Part shown: positions 19,715 to 28,608 of the stretch, one piece after another
Position numbering within the stretch: position 1 is the stretch's first letter
Layout: each line of letters opens with the position of its first letter
Assembly (NCBI RefSeq): GCF_030406385.1
Contig: NZ_JAUEPM010000009.1
Coordinates: forward strand, 30,478 to 94,477
Length of the DNA: 64,000 nucleotides
DNA from: Microbacterium oryzae
Lineage (GTDB): Bacteria; Actinomycetota; Actinomycetes; Actinomycetales; Microbacteriaceae
Direction of reading: 5' to 3'
The notes under the pieces: generated by a model
Told to the model about the DNA's origin: nothing
What the model saw: the letters and a program-made list of their open reading frames with translations, nothing else
Database searches by the model: none
Translations under genes and position numbers: made by a program

Positions 19715-19720
19715 AGGTTA
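19715..19720 (-). promoter_or_regulatory. Predicted -10 box for dapA, overlapping the lacI-type stop
   Basis: TAACCT on the minus strand ends 7 nt before the dapA ATG. Its first three bases are the TAA stop of the LacI-family gene. Confidence 0.55.
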
Positions 19721-20740
19721 TCGTCTCGCCGCAGGCGCCGCCTTCGTCGTGCCCCTGAGCACGAGACGAACCGGGCTCACGAGGTGACGCGGCGCGAAAG
19801 CTGCTCCGGCCATGCGCGCCTCGAGGATATCCACCGCCTGAGCCGCGATCCAGTCCGACCCGGGGTCGACGGATGAGAGGCCGCCTGCCACGTGACGGGC
19901 CAGGGCGAGGTCGTCGAATCCGATGACCTGCAGGTCATCCGGAACACGGAGGCCCATGTCCGTCAGGCCCGCGACGACGCCGATTCCGACCTGATCGGTG
20001 ACCGCGAACACGGCATCCACGCGCTCATCCCGCTCGAGCATCTTCCGGATCGCGTCCCGCGCTGTCGGGGCGTCGTGCGGGCGCAGCTGGACGACCAGTC
20101 CGCGATCCGCGTCGGCGCCGAGTTCGACGTGCGCTCTCTCCCACCCCCGGGTTCGCTGGCTCGCCATGGAAGGAGCGCGGGACGGCTCCTCTCCGCCGAC
20201 GATCGCGATACGGCGGGCGCCGCTCTCGAGAAGCCGCGCGGTCGCCAGCCGAGCGCCCTCCGCGTTGGCCATCGTGATGTGATCGAACCGCTCGGGCACC
20301 CGCTGCTCCCCGAGCAGGACGATCGGCGTCCGCACCGAGATCCGATCCAGATCCTCGAAGCTCAGCCCGACCGCGCTGAGGAGCACTCCGTCGTACATCC
20401 GCAGCCTCGCAGCGGAGAGCGCAGCCAGCTCGCCCTCTCTGCTCGCCCCGCTCTGCTCCACGACGAGGTGCTTGCCCTTCGCCCCGAAGGCAGGGGCGAG
20501 GCGGGCGGCGAGCTCGCCGAAGTATGCGTGGTCGAAGTGCGGAACCACGAGTGCGACGGTGTCGGTGCGGCCCGCGCGCAGGCGTCGCGCGGTCAGGTCG
20601 ATCTCGTACCCGGTCTCCTTCACCTTCTCGAGCACTCGCAGCCGCGTCTGCGCACTCACGCGTCCCCGCTCGTTGAGGACGTTGGAGACCGTCATGACCG
20701 ACACCCCCGCGGCTGACGCGACGTCGCTCATCGTGACCAT
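19718..20740 (-). CDS. LacI-family transcriptional regulator
   Basis: A 340-residue LacI/GalR regulator. The N-terminal HTH is [20 protein letters not shown], followed by the hinge helix [12 protein letters not shown] and a periplasmic-binding-protein fold. The start chosen is ATG 20740, with GAGGGAG 6 nt upstream; the longer frame to 20794 has no ribosome binding site. It is divergent from a GH51 arabinofuranosidase gene, so it most likely represses that gene and responds to arabinose or an arabino-oligosaccharide. The effector is inference. No sugar transporter gene is next to it. Confidence 0.9.
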   Translation of the reverse strand: MVTMSDVASAAGVSVMTVSNVLNERGRVSAQTRLRVLEKVKETGYEIDLTARRLRAGRTDTVALVVPHFDHAYFGELAARLAPAFGAKGKHLVVEQSGASREGELAALSAARLRMYDGVLLSAVGLSFEDLDRISVRTPIVLLGEQRVPERFDHITMANAEGARLATARLLESGARRIAIVGGEEPSRAPSMASQRTRGWERAHVELGADADRGLVVQLRPHDAPTARDAIRKMLERDERVDAVFAVTDQVGIGVVAGLTDMGLRVPDDLQVIGFDDLALARHVAGGLSSVDPGSDWIAAQAVDILEARMAGAAFAPRHLVSPVRLVLRGTTKAAPAARR

Positions 20741-20826
20741 GCGCGGCTCCCTCGGTCGCTCTTCCCGCACCCCGACCATACCGAGTGGCCGCATTCCGAA
20801 CTGAGGCTTCCCCTCCCGCCGAAGGA

Positions 20827-20844
20827 TGATCTATCGTTCAATCA
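20827..20844. promoter_or_regulatory. Candidate LacI-type operator, imperfect dyad
   Basis: TGATCTATCGTTCAATCA has outer arms TGAT/ATCA and a central CG, as LacI-family sites do, but only 5 of 9 base pairs of the dyad match. It lies between the lacI-type gene and abfA. A TATCGT within it could be a -10 for abfA. Confidence 0.35.
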
Positions 20845-20882
20845 CCCCGCTTCTCCGCCTTCTCTTCCGCGCCATGTCGTCA

Positions 20883-20902
20883 GCAGCCCGCGCGCGGGCT
20901 GC
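20883..20902. promoter_or_regulatory. 20-bp perfect palindrome in the abfA leader
   Basis: GCAGCCCGCGCGCGGGCTGC is a perfect 20-bp palindrome 33 nt before the abfA start. It could be a regulator site or an mRNA hairpin just upstream of the ribosome binding site. Confidence 0.5.
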
Positions 20903-20935
20903 ATCGAAGGCCGACACCCGACACGAGAGGACTTC

Positions 20936-22459
20936 ATGTCATCCACGCGCATCGTCATCGACCTCGACCTGCCCGGCGGAACGATCAGCCGCCACCTGTA
21001 CGGGCACTTCGCCGAGCACCTGGGGCGCTCCATCTACGGCGGGTTCTTCGTGGGTGAGGACTCCGAGATCGCGAACGAAGCCGGCATCCGTCTGGACGTC
21101 GTCGAAGCGCTTCGCGAGCTCGCGATTCCGAACCTCCGCTGGCCGGGCGGCTGCTTCGCCGACGACTATCACTGGCGCGACGGCGTCGGACCCCGCGAAA
21201 GCCGTCCGCGGATGGTCAACTCGCACTGGGGCGACATCGTGGAGGACAACTCGTTCGGCACTCACGAGTTCATGCGACTCTGCGAGCTGCTCGGTGCCGA
21301 CGCCTACGTGAACGGCAACGTCGGCTCGGGGACCGTGCGCGAGATGAGCGAGTGGATCGAGTACCTCACGCGGGCCGATGACTCCCCGATGGCCGTCCTG
21401 CGTCGTGAGAACGGCCGCGACGAGCCGTGGCGCGTGCCGTTCTTCGGGATCGGCAATGAGGCCTGGGGCTGCGGCGGGAACATGCGAGCCGAGGCGTACG
21501 CCGATCTCGCTCGCCAGTACGCCACCTACGTGCGCGACCACGGCGAGAACCGGGTGTATCGCATCGCCGCAGGCGCCAACGTGGACGACCTGGACTGGAC
21601 GGAGGCGCTCATGAAGGCGCTCGGGTGTCTCGGCTGCGACGGACAGGGCTCGTCGCCCTATCAGGCGGTCTCGCTCCACTACTACACGATGACGGGCCCT
21701 TGGGAGCGCAAGGGGTCGGCGACGGACTTCGACGAGGACGAATGGTATCTCGCACTCTCGCGCGCGTTCCGGATCGAACAGCTGCTCACACGGCACAGCA
21801 CCGTCATGGACCGGCACGATCCGCGCAAGCGCGTGGGCCTCGTTCTCGACGAGTGGGGCACGTGGTGGGACGTGGAGCCCGGAACCAATCCGGGATTCCT
21901 CTATCAGCAGAACACCCTGCGGGACGCCCTCGTCGCGAGCGTCCACTTCGACGCCTTCCATCGCCACGCTGATCGGCTCGTCATGGCGAACATCGCTCAG
22001 ACCGTGAATGTGCTGCAGGCGATGCTGCTCACCGACCCCGAGACGGGCGCGCTCGTGCGCACACCCACTTTCCACGTGTTCGCGATGAACGTCGGCCATC
22101 ATGACGCGCGGGCGCTCGACGCACACGTCGTCGACGGTGACACGCGTTTCGTCGACGGTCGCGACCTGCCGCTCATCTCCGCATCGGCTTCCACGAAGGA
22201 CGACGTCGCGCTGGTGTCGCTGTCCAACCTCGACGTGAGCGAAGCCCGCATGGTCGTTCTCGACCTGCGCGGCAGGTCGATCGAGGGCTGGTCGGCCCGT
22301 CTGCTCACCGCGGAGAGCACCGCTGCGCACAACGTGCCGGGTGAGCCCGACCAGGTCGCTCCCGTCGACTTCGACGGGGTGCGACGACACGAGCGGGGAC
22401 TCCAGATCGAACTGCCTGCCCACTCGTACGCGACGGTGAGCATTCAGCTCGGCGTCTGA
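20936..22459 (+). CDS. abfA: GH51 alpha-L-arabinofuranosidase
   Basis: GH51 enzymes release terminal arabinofuranose from arabinan or arabinoxylan fragments with retention. The 507-residue product has the (beta/alpha)8 catalytic domain, with the acid/base Glu in [13 protein letters not shown] (about 173) and the nucleophile Glu in [12 protein letters not shown] (about 306). A beta-sandwich follows from about residue 390. The opening [18 protein letters not shown] is typical. There is no signal peptide, so it acts inside the cell on imported oligosaccharides. GAGAGGA lies 5 nt before the ATG. Importer genes must lie elsewhere. Confidence 0.95.
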   Translation: MSSTRIVIDLDLPGGTISRHLYGHFAEHLGRSIYGGFFVGEDSEIANEAGIRLDVVEALRELAIPNLRWPGGCFADDYHWRDGVGPRESRPRMVNSHWGDIVEDNSFGTHEFMRLCELLGADAYVNGNVGSGTVREMSEWIEYLTRADDSPMAVLRRENGRDEPWRVPFFGIGNEAWGCGGNMRAEAYADLARQYATYVRDHGENRVYRIAAGANVDDLDWTEALMKALGCLGCDGQGSSPYQAVSLHYYTMTGPWERKGSATDFDEDEWYLALSRAFRIEQLLTRHSTVMDRHDPRKRVGLVLDEWGTWWDVEPGTNPGFLYQQNTLRDALVASVHFDAFHRHADRLVMANIAQTVNVLQAMLLTDPETGALVRTPTFHVFAMNVGHHDARALDAHVVDGDTRFVDGRDLPLISASASTKDDVALVSLSNLDVSEARMVVLDLRGRSIEGWSARLLTAESTAAHNVPGEPDQVAPVDFDGVRRHERGLQIELPAHSYATVSIQLGV

Positions 22460-22493
22460 TCGCCGATCCGAGCCGGAGGCAGGGGCGGCGCGC

Positions 22494-22997
22494 TCACGCG
22501 CGCCGATACACGAGGAAGCGGTAGCGCGTGCCGGTGCGGCTGACGAGCCACGAGCCGTCGTCCGGATCCGACCGGGCGATCTCCCAGCGGGAGTCGATCT
22601 CGGGGGCGTAGGCGTCGCCATCCGCGTCGGTGTCGATCTCGGTCACCCACAGCTCGTCGACGACGTCCATGGACTGCGCGTAGATCTGGGCGCCGCCGAC
22701 GATCCACACCTCGTCGTCGATCTCGGTCGCCGCGCTCAGCCCCTCGTCGAGCGAGTGCACGACCTGCGCGCCGTCGGCGGAGAAGCCCTCGTCGCGCGTG
22801 ATGACGATGTTGGGCCGATCGGGCAGGGGGCGGAACTGCTCGGGGAACGAGAGCCAGGTCTTCCGACCCATCACGACGGGCATCCCGACGGTGGCGCGCT
22901 TGAAGAACGCCATGTCCTCGGGGACGTGCCAGAGCATGCCGCCGTCCGCGCCGATCGCACGGGTGCGGGACTGGGCCCAGATCGAACGGATGGGCAT
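22494..22997 (-). CDS. dfrA: Dihydrofolate reductase
   Basis: DHFR regenerates tetrahydrofolate, which thymidylate synthase (encoded 3 bp upstream) consumes. The 167-residue product has the opening SIWAQSRTRAIGADGGMLWHVPEDMAFF with the active-site acidic residue, the NADPH motif MGRKTWLSFP, and IVGGAQIYAQSM. It is chromosomal and of normal length. Translation is probably coupled to thyA. The symbol folA would be equally apt. Confidence 0.95.
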   Translation of the reverse strand: MPIRSIWAQSRTRAIGADGGMLWHVPEDMAFFKRATVGMPVVMGRKTWLSFPEQFRPLPDRPNIVITRDEGFSADGAQVVHSLDEGLSAATEIDDEVWIVGGAQIYAQSMDVVDELWVTEIDTDADGDAYAPEIDSRWEIARSDPDDGSWLVSRTGTRYRFLVYRRA

Positions 22998-23000
22998 GGC

Positions 23001-23804
23001 TCAGACGGCCACGGCCGCGCGGATGGCGGGGTGGTGTCGGTAGTCCTCGACGACGAAGTCCTCGTAGGCGTAGTCGAAGAGCGACGCGGGCGTGCGCGCG
23101 AAGCTCAGCCGCGGGTACGGGTACGGCTCGCGGGTCAGCTGCTCCGCGACCTGCTCGCGGTGGTTATCGTAGATGTGGCAGTCGCCGCCGGTCCAGACGA
23201 AGTCGCCGGGCTCGAGGCCGGTCTGCTGCGCGACCATGAGCGTCAGCAGCGCGTACGAGGCGATGTTGAAGGGGACGCCGAGGAAGAGGTCCGCGCTGCG
23301 CTGGTAGAGCTGGCAGCTGAGCCTGCCGTCGGCCACGTAGAACTGGAAGAGCGCGTGGCAGGGCGGCAGCGCCATGCTGTCGACCTCGGCGGGGTTCCAC
23401 GCCGTGACGATGTGGCGGCGGCTGTCGGGGTTGTCGTCGATCTGCGCGACGACCTTCGCGATCTGGTCGATGCTCTCCCCCGTCGGGCTCGGCCACGACC
23501 GCCACTGCACGCCGTAGACCGGGCCGAGCTCGCCGTCCTCGTCTGCCCACTCGTCCCAGATGGAGACGCCGTGCTCCTGCAGCCACCGCACGTTCGACTC
23601 GCCGCGGAGGAACCACAGCAGCTCGTACGCGATCGACTTGAAGTGCACGCGCTTGGTCGTGATGAGCGGGAAGCCCTCGCTCAGGTCGTACCGCAGCTGG
23701 CGTCCGAACACGCTCGTGGTGCCTGTCCCGGTGCGGTCGTCCTTGTGCGTGCCGTGCTCGAGGACGTCACGGAGGAGATCCTCGTACGGGGTGGGGATGG
23801 CCAT
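23001..23804 (-). CDS. thyA: Thymidylate synthase
   Basis: ThyA converts dUMP to dTMP with methylene-tetrahydrofolate. The 267-residue product has the nucleophile Cys in [12 protein letters not shown] (about 146, the E. coli position), the dUMP motif [20 protein letters not shown], and the C-terminal [15 protein letters not shown] box 6 nt before the ATG predicts a leaderless thyA-dfrA transcript. Confidence 0.96.
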   Translation of the reverse strand: MAIPTPYEDLLRDVLEHGTHKDDRTGTGTTSVFGRQLRYDLSEGFPLITTKRVHFKSIAYELLWFLRGESNVRWLQEHGVSIWDEWADEDGELGPVYGVQWRSWPSPTGESIDQIAKVVAQIDDNPDSRRHIVTAWNPAEVDSMALPPCHALFQFYVADGRLSCQLYQRSADLFLGVPFNIASYALLTLMVAQQTGLEPGDFVWTGGDCHIYDNHREQVAEQLTREPYPYPRLSFARTPASLFDYAYEDFVVEDYRHHPAIRAAVAV

Positions 23805-23810
23805 GACTCC

Positions 23811-23816
23811 AGGCTA
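23811..23816 (-). promoter_or_regulatory. Predicted -10 box, leaderless thyA-dfrA
   Basis: TAGCCT on the minus strand ends 6 nt before the thyA ATG. Confidence 0.55.
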
Positions 23817-23880
23817 CGCGGTGACGGATACGCCGCGGAGCCCCTCGGCGCAAGCCGTTCCGCCCGGAAGGACCCGTCGA

Positions 23881-23886
23881 TAGGCT
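23881..23886 (+). promoter_or_regulatory. Predicted -10 box of the OsmC-epimerase operon
   Basis: TAGGCT lies 36 nt before the ATG at 23923. The mRNA would carry a short leader with a strong AGGAGGA, in contrast to the leaderless neighbours. Confidence 0.45.
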
Positions 23887-23922
23887 GGCCGCGACCATCC
23901 GCCCCCGATCAGGAGGATCGAC

Positions 23923-24345
23923 ATGACCGTCACCAGCGAAGCCAGCACCGCGTGGGAGGGCTCCCTCTTCGAGGGCTCCGGCACCGTCTCGTTCTCGACC
24001 GGCATCGGCACCTTCCCCGTCAACTGGAAGGCGCGCAGCGAGGGCTCCGACAGCACCACCACGCCCGAGGAGCTCATCGCGGCCGCGCACTCGTCGTGCT
24101 TCAGCATGGCGCTGTCGAACGCGCTCGCCGAGAACGGCACCCCGCCCGAGCGGGTCGACACCACCGCCTCGGTGACGTTCAAGCCGGGCACCGGGATCAC
24201 CGGCAGCCACCTCAACGTCAACGCGGTCGTTCCGGGGCTCGACGCCGACCGCTTCCAGGAGATCGCCGAGGAGGCCAAGGCGGGCTGCCCCGTCTCGCAG
24301 GCGCTCGCCGGCATCGAGATCTCGCTCGAGGCGACCCTGGCCTGA
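23923..24345 (+). CDS. OsmC/Ohr-family peroxiredoxin
   Basis: OsmC proteins reduce organic hydroperoxides with a pair of cysteines. The 140-residue product has the first Cys in AAAHSSCFSMALSN (about 58) and the second in AKAGCPVSQAL (about 122), the spacing of the OsmC subfamily. The opening TAWEGSLFEGSGTVSF is typical. The ribosome binding site AGGAGGA is near-consensus. Its stop codon shares a base with the start of the next gene (TGATG), so the two are translationally coupled. Confidence 0.92.
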   Translation: MTVTSEASTAWEGSLFEGSGTVSFSTGIGTFPVNWKARSEGSDSTTTPEELIAAAHSSCFSMALSNALAENGTPPERVDTTASVTFKPGTGITGSHLNVNAVVPGLDADRFQEIAEEAKAGCPVSQALAGIEISLEATLA

Positions 24346-25241
24346 TGCCCGCCTCCTCGCTCTCCCGCGTGGTCGTCGCCGGGTCCTCCGGGCTCCTCGG
24401 CAGCGCCGTCGTCGACGATCTGCGCGCATCGGGCGTGGAGGTGACCCGTCTCGTCCGCCGTGCCCCGAGCACGGCGGACGAGACCCGATGGCTCGACGCC
24501 CCGAGCCTCGATCCCGCAGTGCTCGCCGGCGCGGCGGCCGTGGTCAACCTGTGCGGCGCCAGCGTCGGGCGCTTCCCGTGGACGCCCGCGTACAAGCGGC
24601 AGCTGCAGGGGTCGCGCTTCAGCCCCACGCGCGTGCTCGCTCGCGCGCTCGCGCAGCTGCCGGAGCCGCCGCTCTTCGTCTCCGCCAGCGCGGCCGGGTT
24701 CTACGGCTCGGTGCAGGGGCGCGCGCGGACCGAGACCGACCCCGCCGGAGCGGGCTTCCTCGCCGGCCTCTGCGCGGAATGGGAGGAGACCGCGCGTGCG
24801 GCCGGGCCGCGCGTCGCGCTGCTGCGGACCACGCCCGTGATCCATCCAGAGGCCGTGCTGCGTCCGCTCATTCCGCTGACGAAGGCGGGCGTCTCCGGCC
24901 CCGTCGGCTCGGGACGCCAGACCTGGGCGTGGATCTCCTACGCCGACGCGGTGCGAGGCATCCGCCATGTCCTCGAGCAGCGGATGACCGGGCCCGTGAA
25001 CCTCGCCGCCCCCGTCGCGACGACCTACAGCGACTTCGGCCGCGCGCTCGCCGCGCGGCTGCACCGGCCGTTCGCCGTGCCCGCGCCGGCGTTCGCGGTG
25101 CGCGCCGTGCTCGGCCGCGACTTCGCCGACGACATGCTGCTCATCGACGCGAACGTGGTGCCCGCCGCGCTCGAGGCGAGCGGCTTCGCCTTCACTCAGC
25201 CGGACCTCGACGCGGCGATCACGGCGGTCGTCCCGGCCTGA
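24345..25241 (+). CDS. TIGR01777-family NAD-dependent epimerase (SDR)
   Basis: A 298-residue atypical short-chain dehydrogenase of the TIGR01777/YfcH group. The NAD(P) motif is VAGSSGLLGSAVVDDL near the N-terminus. The family blocks VNLCGASVGRFPW, FVSASAAGFYG and TWAWISYADAVRG are present, and the C-terminal DUF1731 region carries VPAFAVRAVLG-like sequence near ADDMLLIDANVVPAAL. The family has no agreed substrate. The start overlaps the OsmC stop. Confidence 0.88.
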   Translation: MPASSLSRVVVAGSSGLLGSAVVDDLRASGVEVTRLVRRAPSTADETRWLDAPSLDPAVLAGAAAVVNLCGASVGRFPWTPAYKRQLQGSRFSPTRVLARALAQLPEPPLFVSASAAGFYGSVQGRARTETDPAGAGFLAGLCAEWEETARAAGPRVALLRTTPVIHPEAVLRPLIPLTKAGVSGPVGSGRQTWAWISYADAVRGIRHVLEQRMTGPVNLAAPVATTYSDFGRALAARLHRPFAVPAPAFAVRAVLGRDFADDMLLIDANVVPAALEASGFAFTQPDLDAAITAVVPA

Positions 25242-25264
25242 GGCTCGGGAGGCCGAGCTTCAGG
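25237..25264. terminator. Bidirectional terminator hairpin
   Basis: A 12-bp stem (25237-25248 with 25253-25264, one G-U pair) and a GAGG loop lie between convergent genes. It contains both stop codons. Confidence 0.65.
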
Positions 25265-25721
25265 ACGTCGTCTGGCTCCGCTCCAGGCGGATCGCCTCGC
25301 GCGCGGCCGAGCGGGCGCGCTTGGTGTCGCCCGCTGCGGAGTACGCGAGGCTCAGCCGGTACCAGGCGCGCCAGTCCGTCTCGTCCTTCTCCACCTGCGC
25401 GCGGTACGTCGGGAACAGGGCATCGCCATCCGCTCGTCCGATGCGACCGCTCGGAGAGGTCGTGACGACCTCGGTGGGCAGCCCGCCCTCGCGCTCGAGG
25501 CGGCGCGCGAGGCGCTCGGCGCGCCATCCGAAGACCAGCTCGCGCCCCAGCGCCCAGATCGCGATGAGCGGCAGGACGATCATCGCGCCGCCCATGACGG
25601 CGAGGATCGGCTGCCCCGTGCCGATGCCGATGCCGAGCGCGCCGATCGCGCGCTGCGCGACGAGGACGATGTACAGCAGAAGGAGCAGCGCCATCAGGGC
25701 GACGCCTGCGCGAGCCCTCAT
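25260..25721 (-). CDS. Small membrane protein with a TPR-like C-terminus
   Basis: A 153-residue protein with two N-terminal membrane helices (about 5-22 and 38-60) and a cytoplasmic region. The end of that region (about 110-150) reads as one tetratricopeptide-like helix pair, with WRAWYRLSLAYSAAGDTKRAR. Its ATG overlaps the dapB stop (ATGA), so it is the second gene of a dapB operon. This arrangement recurs in Microbacteriaceae. The function is unknown; one TPR unit could serve for docking. Confidence 0.8.
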   Translation of the reverse strand: MRARAGVALMALLLLLYIVLVAQRAIGALGIGIGTGQPILAVMGGAMIVLPLIAIWALGRELVFGWRAERLARRLEREGGLPTEVVTTSPSGRIGRADGDALFPTYRAQVEKDETDWRAWYRLSLAYSAAGDTKRARSAAREAIRLERSQTTS

Positions 25722-26524
25722 GCGCTGGTGACCTCGGCCGCCTGGCCGGCGGCGGGGTCGGCGACGGGCGCCTCGGGGCGACCGCGGTGCGGCGTGCCGA
25801 TGCCGATGTCGATGAAGCTCTCGAGGCCCACGACGACGCCCTTCGCGGCGACGGCGCCGGCCAGAGCGATGCGGATGCCGGGAGCGTAGGCGGCGGCGGG
25901 GTCGACGGTGTCGTGGACGAGGGTGAGCGACTCCCCCGGGCCGGAGAGGATGGCCTCCTGGCGGGCGATGACGCCGGGGCGACGGAGCGAGTGCACGGGC
26001 ACGCTGGCGACCTGCTGCCCGCGGGCGCGCTGGTCGGCGAATGGCGCGGCGACGGGCGTCGCGCGGGCGGCGGCGATGAGCTCGGCGGTCCGCACAGCGG
26101 TGCCCGACGGGGAGTCGATCTTCGTGTCGCGGTGCGCCTCGACGATCTCGGCGGAGGGGAAGAACGGTGCGGCGGCCGCGGCGAGCGCGGTGCCGAGCAC
26201 CGAGCCGAGCGAGAAGTTGGGGATGAACACCGCGCCCGTGCCGGCCGCCTCGACGAGCGGACGCACGAGCGCGATCCGCTCGGCCGACCATCCGCTCGTG
26301 CCCACCAGCACCGGGATGCCGAGCTCGACGGCGGTGCGCACGACCGCCATGCTCGCGGCGGGCATGGAGGCGTCGACGACGAGGTCGGCGCCATCCATCT
26401 CGTCCAGGTCGCTGTCGGAGCCGAGGACGGCCGCGGCCGTGAACCCGTCGAGCTCCTCGACGACCCCGCGGATGATGCCGCCGAGCTTGCCGTTCCCGCC
26501 GACGAGGGCCACGCGTGTCGTCAT
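25718..26524 (-). CDS. dapB: 4-hydroxy-tetrahydrodipicolinate reductase
   Basis: DapB reduces the DapA product, the second step of the diaminopimelate branch. The 268-residue protein has an N-terminal Rossmann motif VGGNGKLGGIIRGV, a variant of the common GAxGRMG, and the catalytic block VEAHRDTKIDSPSGTA (about 125-140), with its His and Lys. A TAGGAT box 6 nt before the ATG predicts a leaderless mRNA. Confidence 0.95.
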   Translation of the reverse strand: MTTRVALVGGNGKLGGIIRGVVEELDGFTAAAVLGSDSDLDEMDGADLVVDASMPAASMAVVRTAVELGIPVLVGTSGWSAERIALVRPLVEAAGTGAVFIPNFSLGSVLGTALAAAAAPFFPSAEIVEAHRDTKIDSPSGTAVRTAELIAAARATPVAAPFADQRARGQQVASVPVHSLRRPGVIARQEAILSGPGESLTLVHDTVDPAAAYAPGIRIALAGAVAAKGVVVGLESFIDIGIGTPHRGRPEAPVADPAAGQAAEVTSA

Positions 26525-26530
26525 GCGTCC

Positions 26531-26536
26531 ATCCTA
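26531..26536 (-). promoter_or_regulatory. Predicted -10 box, leaderless dapB
   Basis: TAGGAT on the minus strand ends 6 nt before the dapB ATG. Confidence 0.5.
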
Positions 26537-26606
26537 GGCGGGGCGGATGCGGGGGCGCCGGGCCGGGAGCGGGCCGGGGCGCCGGGGTGGGCCGTGCGGA
26601 TGGGCC

Positions 26607-26691
26607 GTGCGGGATCTCGGACCGGAGGGACGGATGGCAACTGGTGCGGCCGACACGCGCACACCGGCCCCGGCCATCCGAGATCTCGCAC
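26607..26691. repeat. 85-bp palindrome-ended repeat, copy 1
   Basis: An 85-bp element with terminal inverted repeats of 14 bp (13/14 match: GTGCGGGATCTCGG against CCGAGATCTCGCAC). It aligns without gaps to copy 2 at 27782-27866, with about 71 of 85 bases identical. It lies in the 283-bp gap between dapB and the wHTH-nuclease gene. Confidence 0.85.
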
Positions 26692-26807
26692 CGGTCGGAA
26701 CGCCGAGAGACCGGACGCCGCGTGCACAGGCAGCCGGCGCGCCCACGGCGAAGCCCTCGGCTGTGGAGGGTCGCTCCCGCGCCCGCTCATCCGCCGAGGC
26801 TGGGTGG

Positions 26808-27638
26808 ATGGACCCGATGCAGATCGCCGCCTGCGCCGATGCCTCCGGCGGTGTCATCCGCACCACCGCGCTGAGGTCGGCTGGCGCAACGGCGCGCGAC
26901 ATCCGACGGGCGTGCGCGTCCGGTGCGGTGGCCCAGCTCCGCGGTGGCGTCTACGCCACGCCGCATGCCGCAGCGGATGTCGTCACAGCGGCGATCCACG
27001 GCGGTGCCCTGTGCTGCGCGTCTGAGCTCGCCCGGCACGGAGTGTGGGTGCTCGACGCCTCCCGTGTGCATGTGGCGCTGGGCGGCGGTGGACGCGAGTA
27101 TCCCCATCCCGGCTGCGCATGCGTGGCGCACTGGGACGGGCGGTCCCCCGGATACGGCCGCGTCGACCTCGAGCGCGCGCTCGTGCAGCTCGCGCGCTGT
27201 CAGGGACCCGAGTCGTTCTTCGCGGCGTTCGAATCGGCATGGCGCCTCGGACTGCTGTCGAGGCGCGCCCGGATGAGGATCCGAGCACGCCTCGAAGCGC
27301 GGCACCGGCACCTCGTCGATCTGGCGAGGGCCGATGCCGACAGCGGGCTGGAGTCCATCCTGCGACTGCGTCTGCTGCGACTCGGGATCCCCCTGCGCTG
27401 CCAGGTGCTGATCCGCGACGTCGGACGGGTGGATTTCGTCCTCGGCGAGCGGATCATCCTCGAGGTCGACGGCCGCGACAATCACGACGACGCCACCCAC
27501 CGGCACAAGGATCTGGTGCGCGATGCGAACGCGGCGGCACTGGGCTACATCACACTGCGCTTCGATTACGCGCTCGTGCTGCACGACTGGCCGCGCGTGC
27601 AGGCCGCGATCCTCCGCGCTCGCGCCGTTGCGCGCTGA
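26808..27638 (+). CDS. Winged-helix (AbiEi-type) plus DUF559/Vsr-like endonuclease protein
   Basis: The 276-residue product has two parts. Residues 1-50 resemble the AbiEi antitoxin winged helix (SGGVIRTTALRSAGATARDI, then LRGGVYATP). Residues about 175-270 form a PD-(D/E)XK domain of the DUF559/Vsr kind, with Glu in DSGLESILRLR (about 181), Asp in RVDFVL (about 207) and Glu in ILEVDGRDNH (about 218). All three metal-site acids are kept. No partner toxin or methylase gene is beside it. The ATG at 26808 was chosen because upstream codons overlap repeat copy 1. Nuclease activity is inferred from the fold and has not been shown. Confidence 0.8.
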   Translation: MDPMQIAACADASGGVIRTTALRSAGATARDIRRACASGAVAQLRGGVYATPHAAADVVTAAIHGGALCCASELARHGVWVLDASRVHVALGGGGREYPHPGCACVAHWDGRSPGYGRVDLERALVQLARCQGPESFFAAFESAWRLGLLSRRARMRIRARLEARHRHLVDLARADADSGLESILRLRLLRLGIPLRCQVLIRDVGRVDFVLGERIILEVDGRDNHDDATHRHKDLVRDANAAALGYITLRFDYALVLHDWPRVQAAILRARAVAR

Positions 27639-27709
27639 GGTGCGCCTCCACGCGCACGCTGCGCTGAGGTGCGCCTCGACGCGCACGCTGCGCTGACGTG
27701 CCTCGACGG
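27632..27709. repeat. 29-bp tandem repeat, 2.7 units, each with a hairpin
   Basis: Units at 27632-27660 and 27661-27689 differ at one base; a partial third ends near 27709. Each full unit holds the inverted repeat GTGCGC-N6-GCGCAC. The first unit includes the stop codon of the nuclease gene. Confidence 0.85.
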
Positions 27710-27781
27710 CCGCCGGCTCCGTGTGCGATCTCGGGGCGGCGGTGCGCCTGCGTCGCGTGTGGCGAATTCGCTGTGCGCGAG

Positions 27782-27866
27782 GTGCCGGATCTCGGGGCGG
27801 TGCGACAGGTGGCGGCTGGTGGGGCCGACACGCGCACGCCGGCCCCGGGCATCCGAGATCCGGCAC
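27782..27866. repeat. 85-bp palindrome-ended repeat, copy 2
   Basis: The second 85-bp copy, in the same orientation as copy 1, has perfect 14-bp ends (GTGCCGGATCTCGG / CCGAGATCCGGCAC). A degenerate left end (GTGTGCGATCTCGG) also occurs at 27721-27734. The 276-bp gap 27639-27914 holds these repeats and no gene. Confidence 0.88.
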
Positions 27867-27914
27867 AGGGTGGGACGGCACGGGGCGGGCTGGGGCAGCG
27901 CCAGCCAGCCCGGG

Positions 27915-28517
27915 TCAGACGAGGGGCGCCTCCGGGAGCCCTGTGCGGAGCTCGAAGGGCAGATGCGCGAGGTCGTTGTGGGCGATGAGGTTCCAGGGGC
28001 GGCCCTGGCGCTGCGAGATGATCGTCAGCCCGCAGTGCGCCTGATTGAGGGTCATCCACCGCCAGTCAGGGGCGCCCAGCACCTCGCGCACGAACCACGC
28101 GATCACGAAGTTGTGCGTGATGAGGAGGTCGTGCACGTCGCCGTTCTTGCGCACGAGGAACTCGTTCATGGCATCGGCCATCTGCGCCTTGCCGGCCTCG
28201 ATCTGCTCCTCGGTGACGCCGCCGAAGAACGGCTCGAACACGCTCGGGGTGTCGTCGGTCATGCCCGTGGGCACGCAGTCGAAGAGCAGGGCGTGGGCCT
28301 GCGGCTGCACGGCGGGCATCCGCTCGGCGATGATGCGAGCGGTCTCCGCCGCCCGCGCGAGCGGCGAGTGCCACACGTTGTCGAACGGGACGCCGGAGAG
28401 ACGGTCGGCCAGCAGCGCCGCCTGGCGCTCGCCACGCGGTGACAGCGGCCCGTCTTCGAGTCCGTGCTCCGCATCCTGGTGCTCGCCATGGCGAACGAGG
28501 TAGATGTAGTGCGTCAC
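27915..28517 (-). CDS. Histidine phosphatase family protein
   Basis: A 200-residue phosphoglycerate-mutase-like phosphatase. The phosphohistidine motif LVRHGEH is at residues 6-12. The second arginine/glutamate region includes WHSPLARAAETARII, and the late catalytic His lies in LLITHNFVIAWF. The substrate is unknown. The start is GTG 28517 with GAGGGGAG upstream; the longer frame to 28559 lacks homology. The C-terminal part, DWRWMTLNQAHCGLTII, resembles close actinobacterial homologues in this subfamily. Confidence 0.88.
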   Translation of the reverse strand: MTHYIYLVRHGEHQDAEHGLEDGPLSPRGERQAALLADRLSGVPFDNVWHSPLARAAETARIIAERMPAVQPQAHALLFDCVPTGMTDDTPSVFEPFFGGVTEEQIEAGKAQMADAMNEFLVRKNGDVHDLLITHNFVIAWFVREVLGAPDWRWMTLNQAHCGLTIISQRQGRPWNLIAHNDLAHLPFELRTGLPEAPLV

Positions 28518-28608
28518 CCCAGCTCCCCTCTCGCCTGGTCGACATGTCGCGCGCGCCATCGTGGCGACTCCCCCACCCTATGACACCTGTCGATGAGCGG
28601 GTGGAGGC

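Noticed and set aside
26808..27638. Two-gene AbiE toxin-antitoxin system
   Set aside because: The winged helix resembles AbiEi, but no AbiEii nucleotidyltransferase gene lies beside this gene or the one at 50329. The protein itself ends in a nuclease domain.
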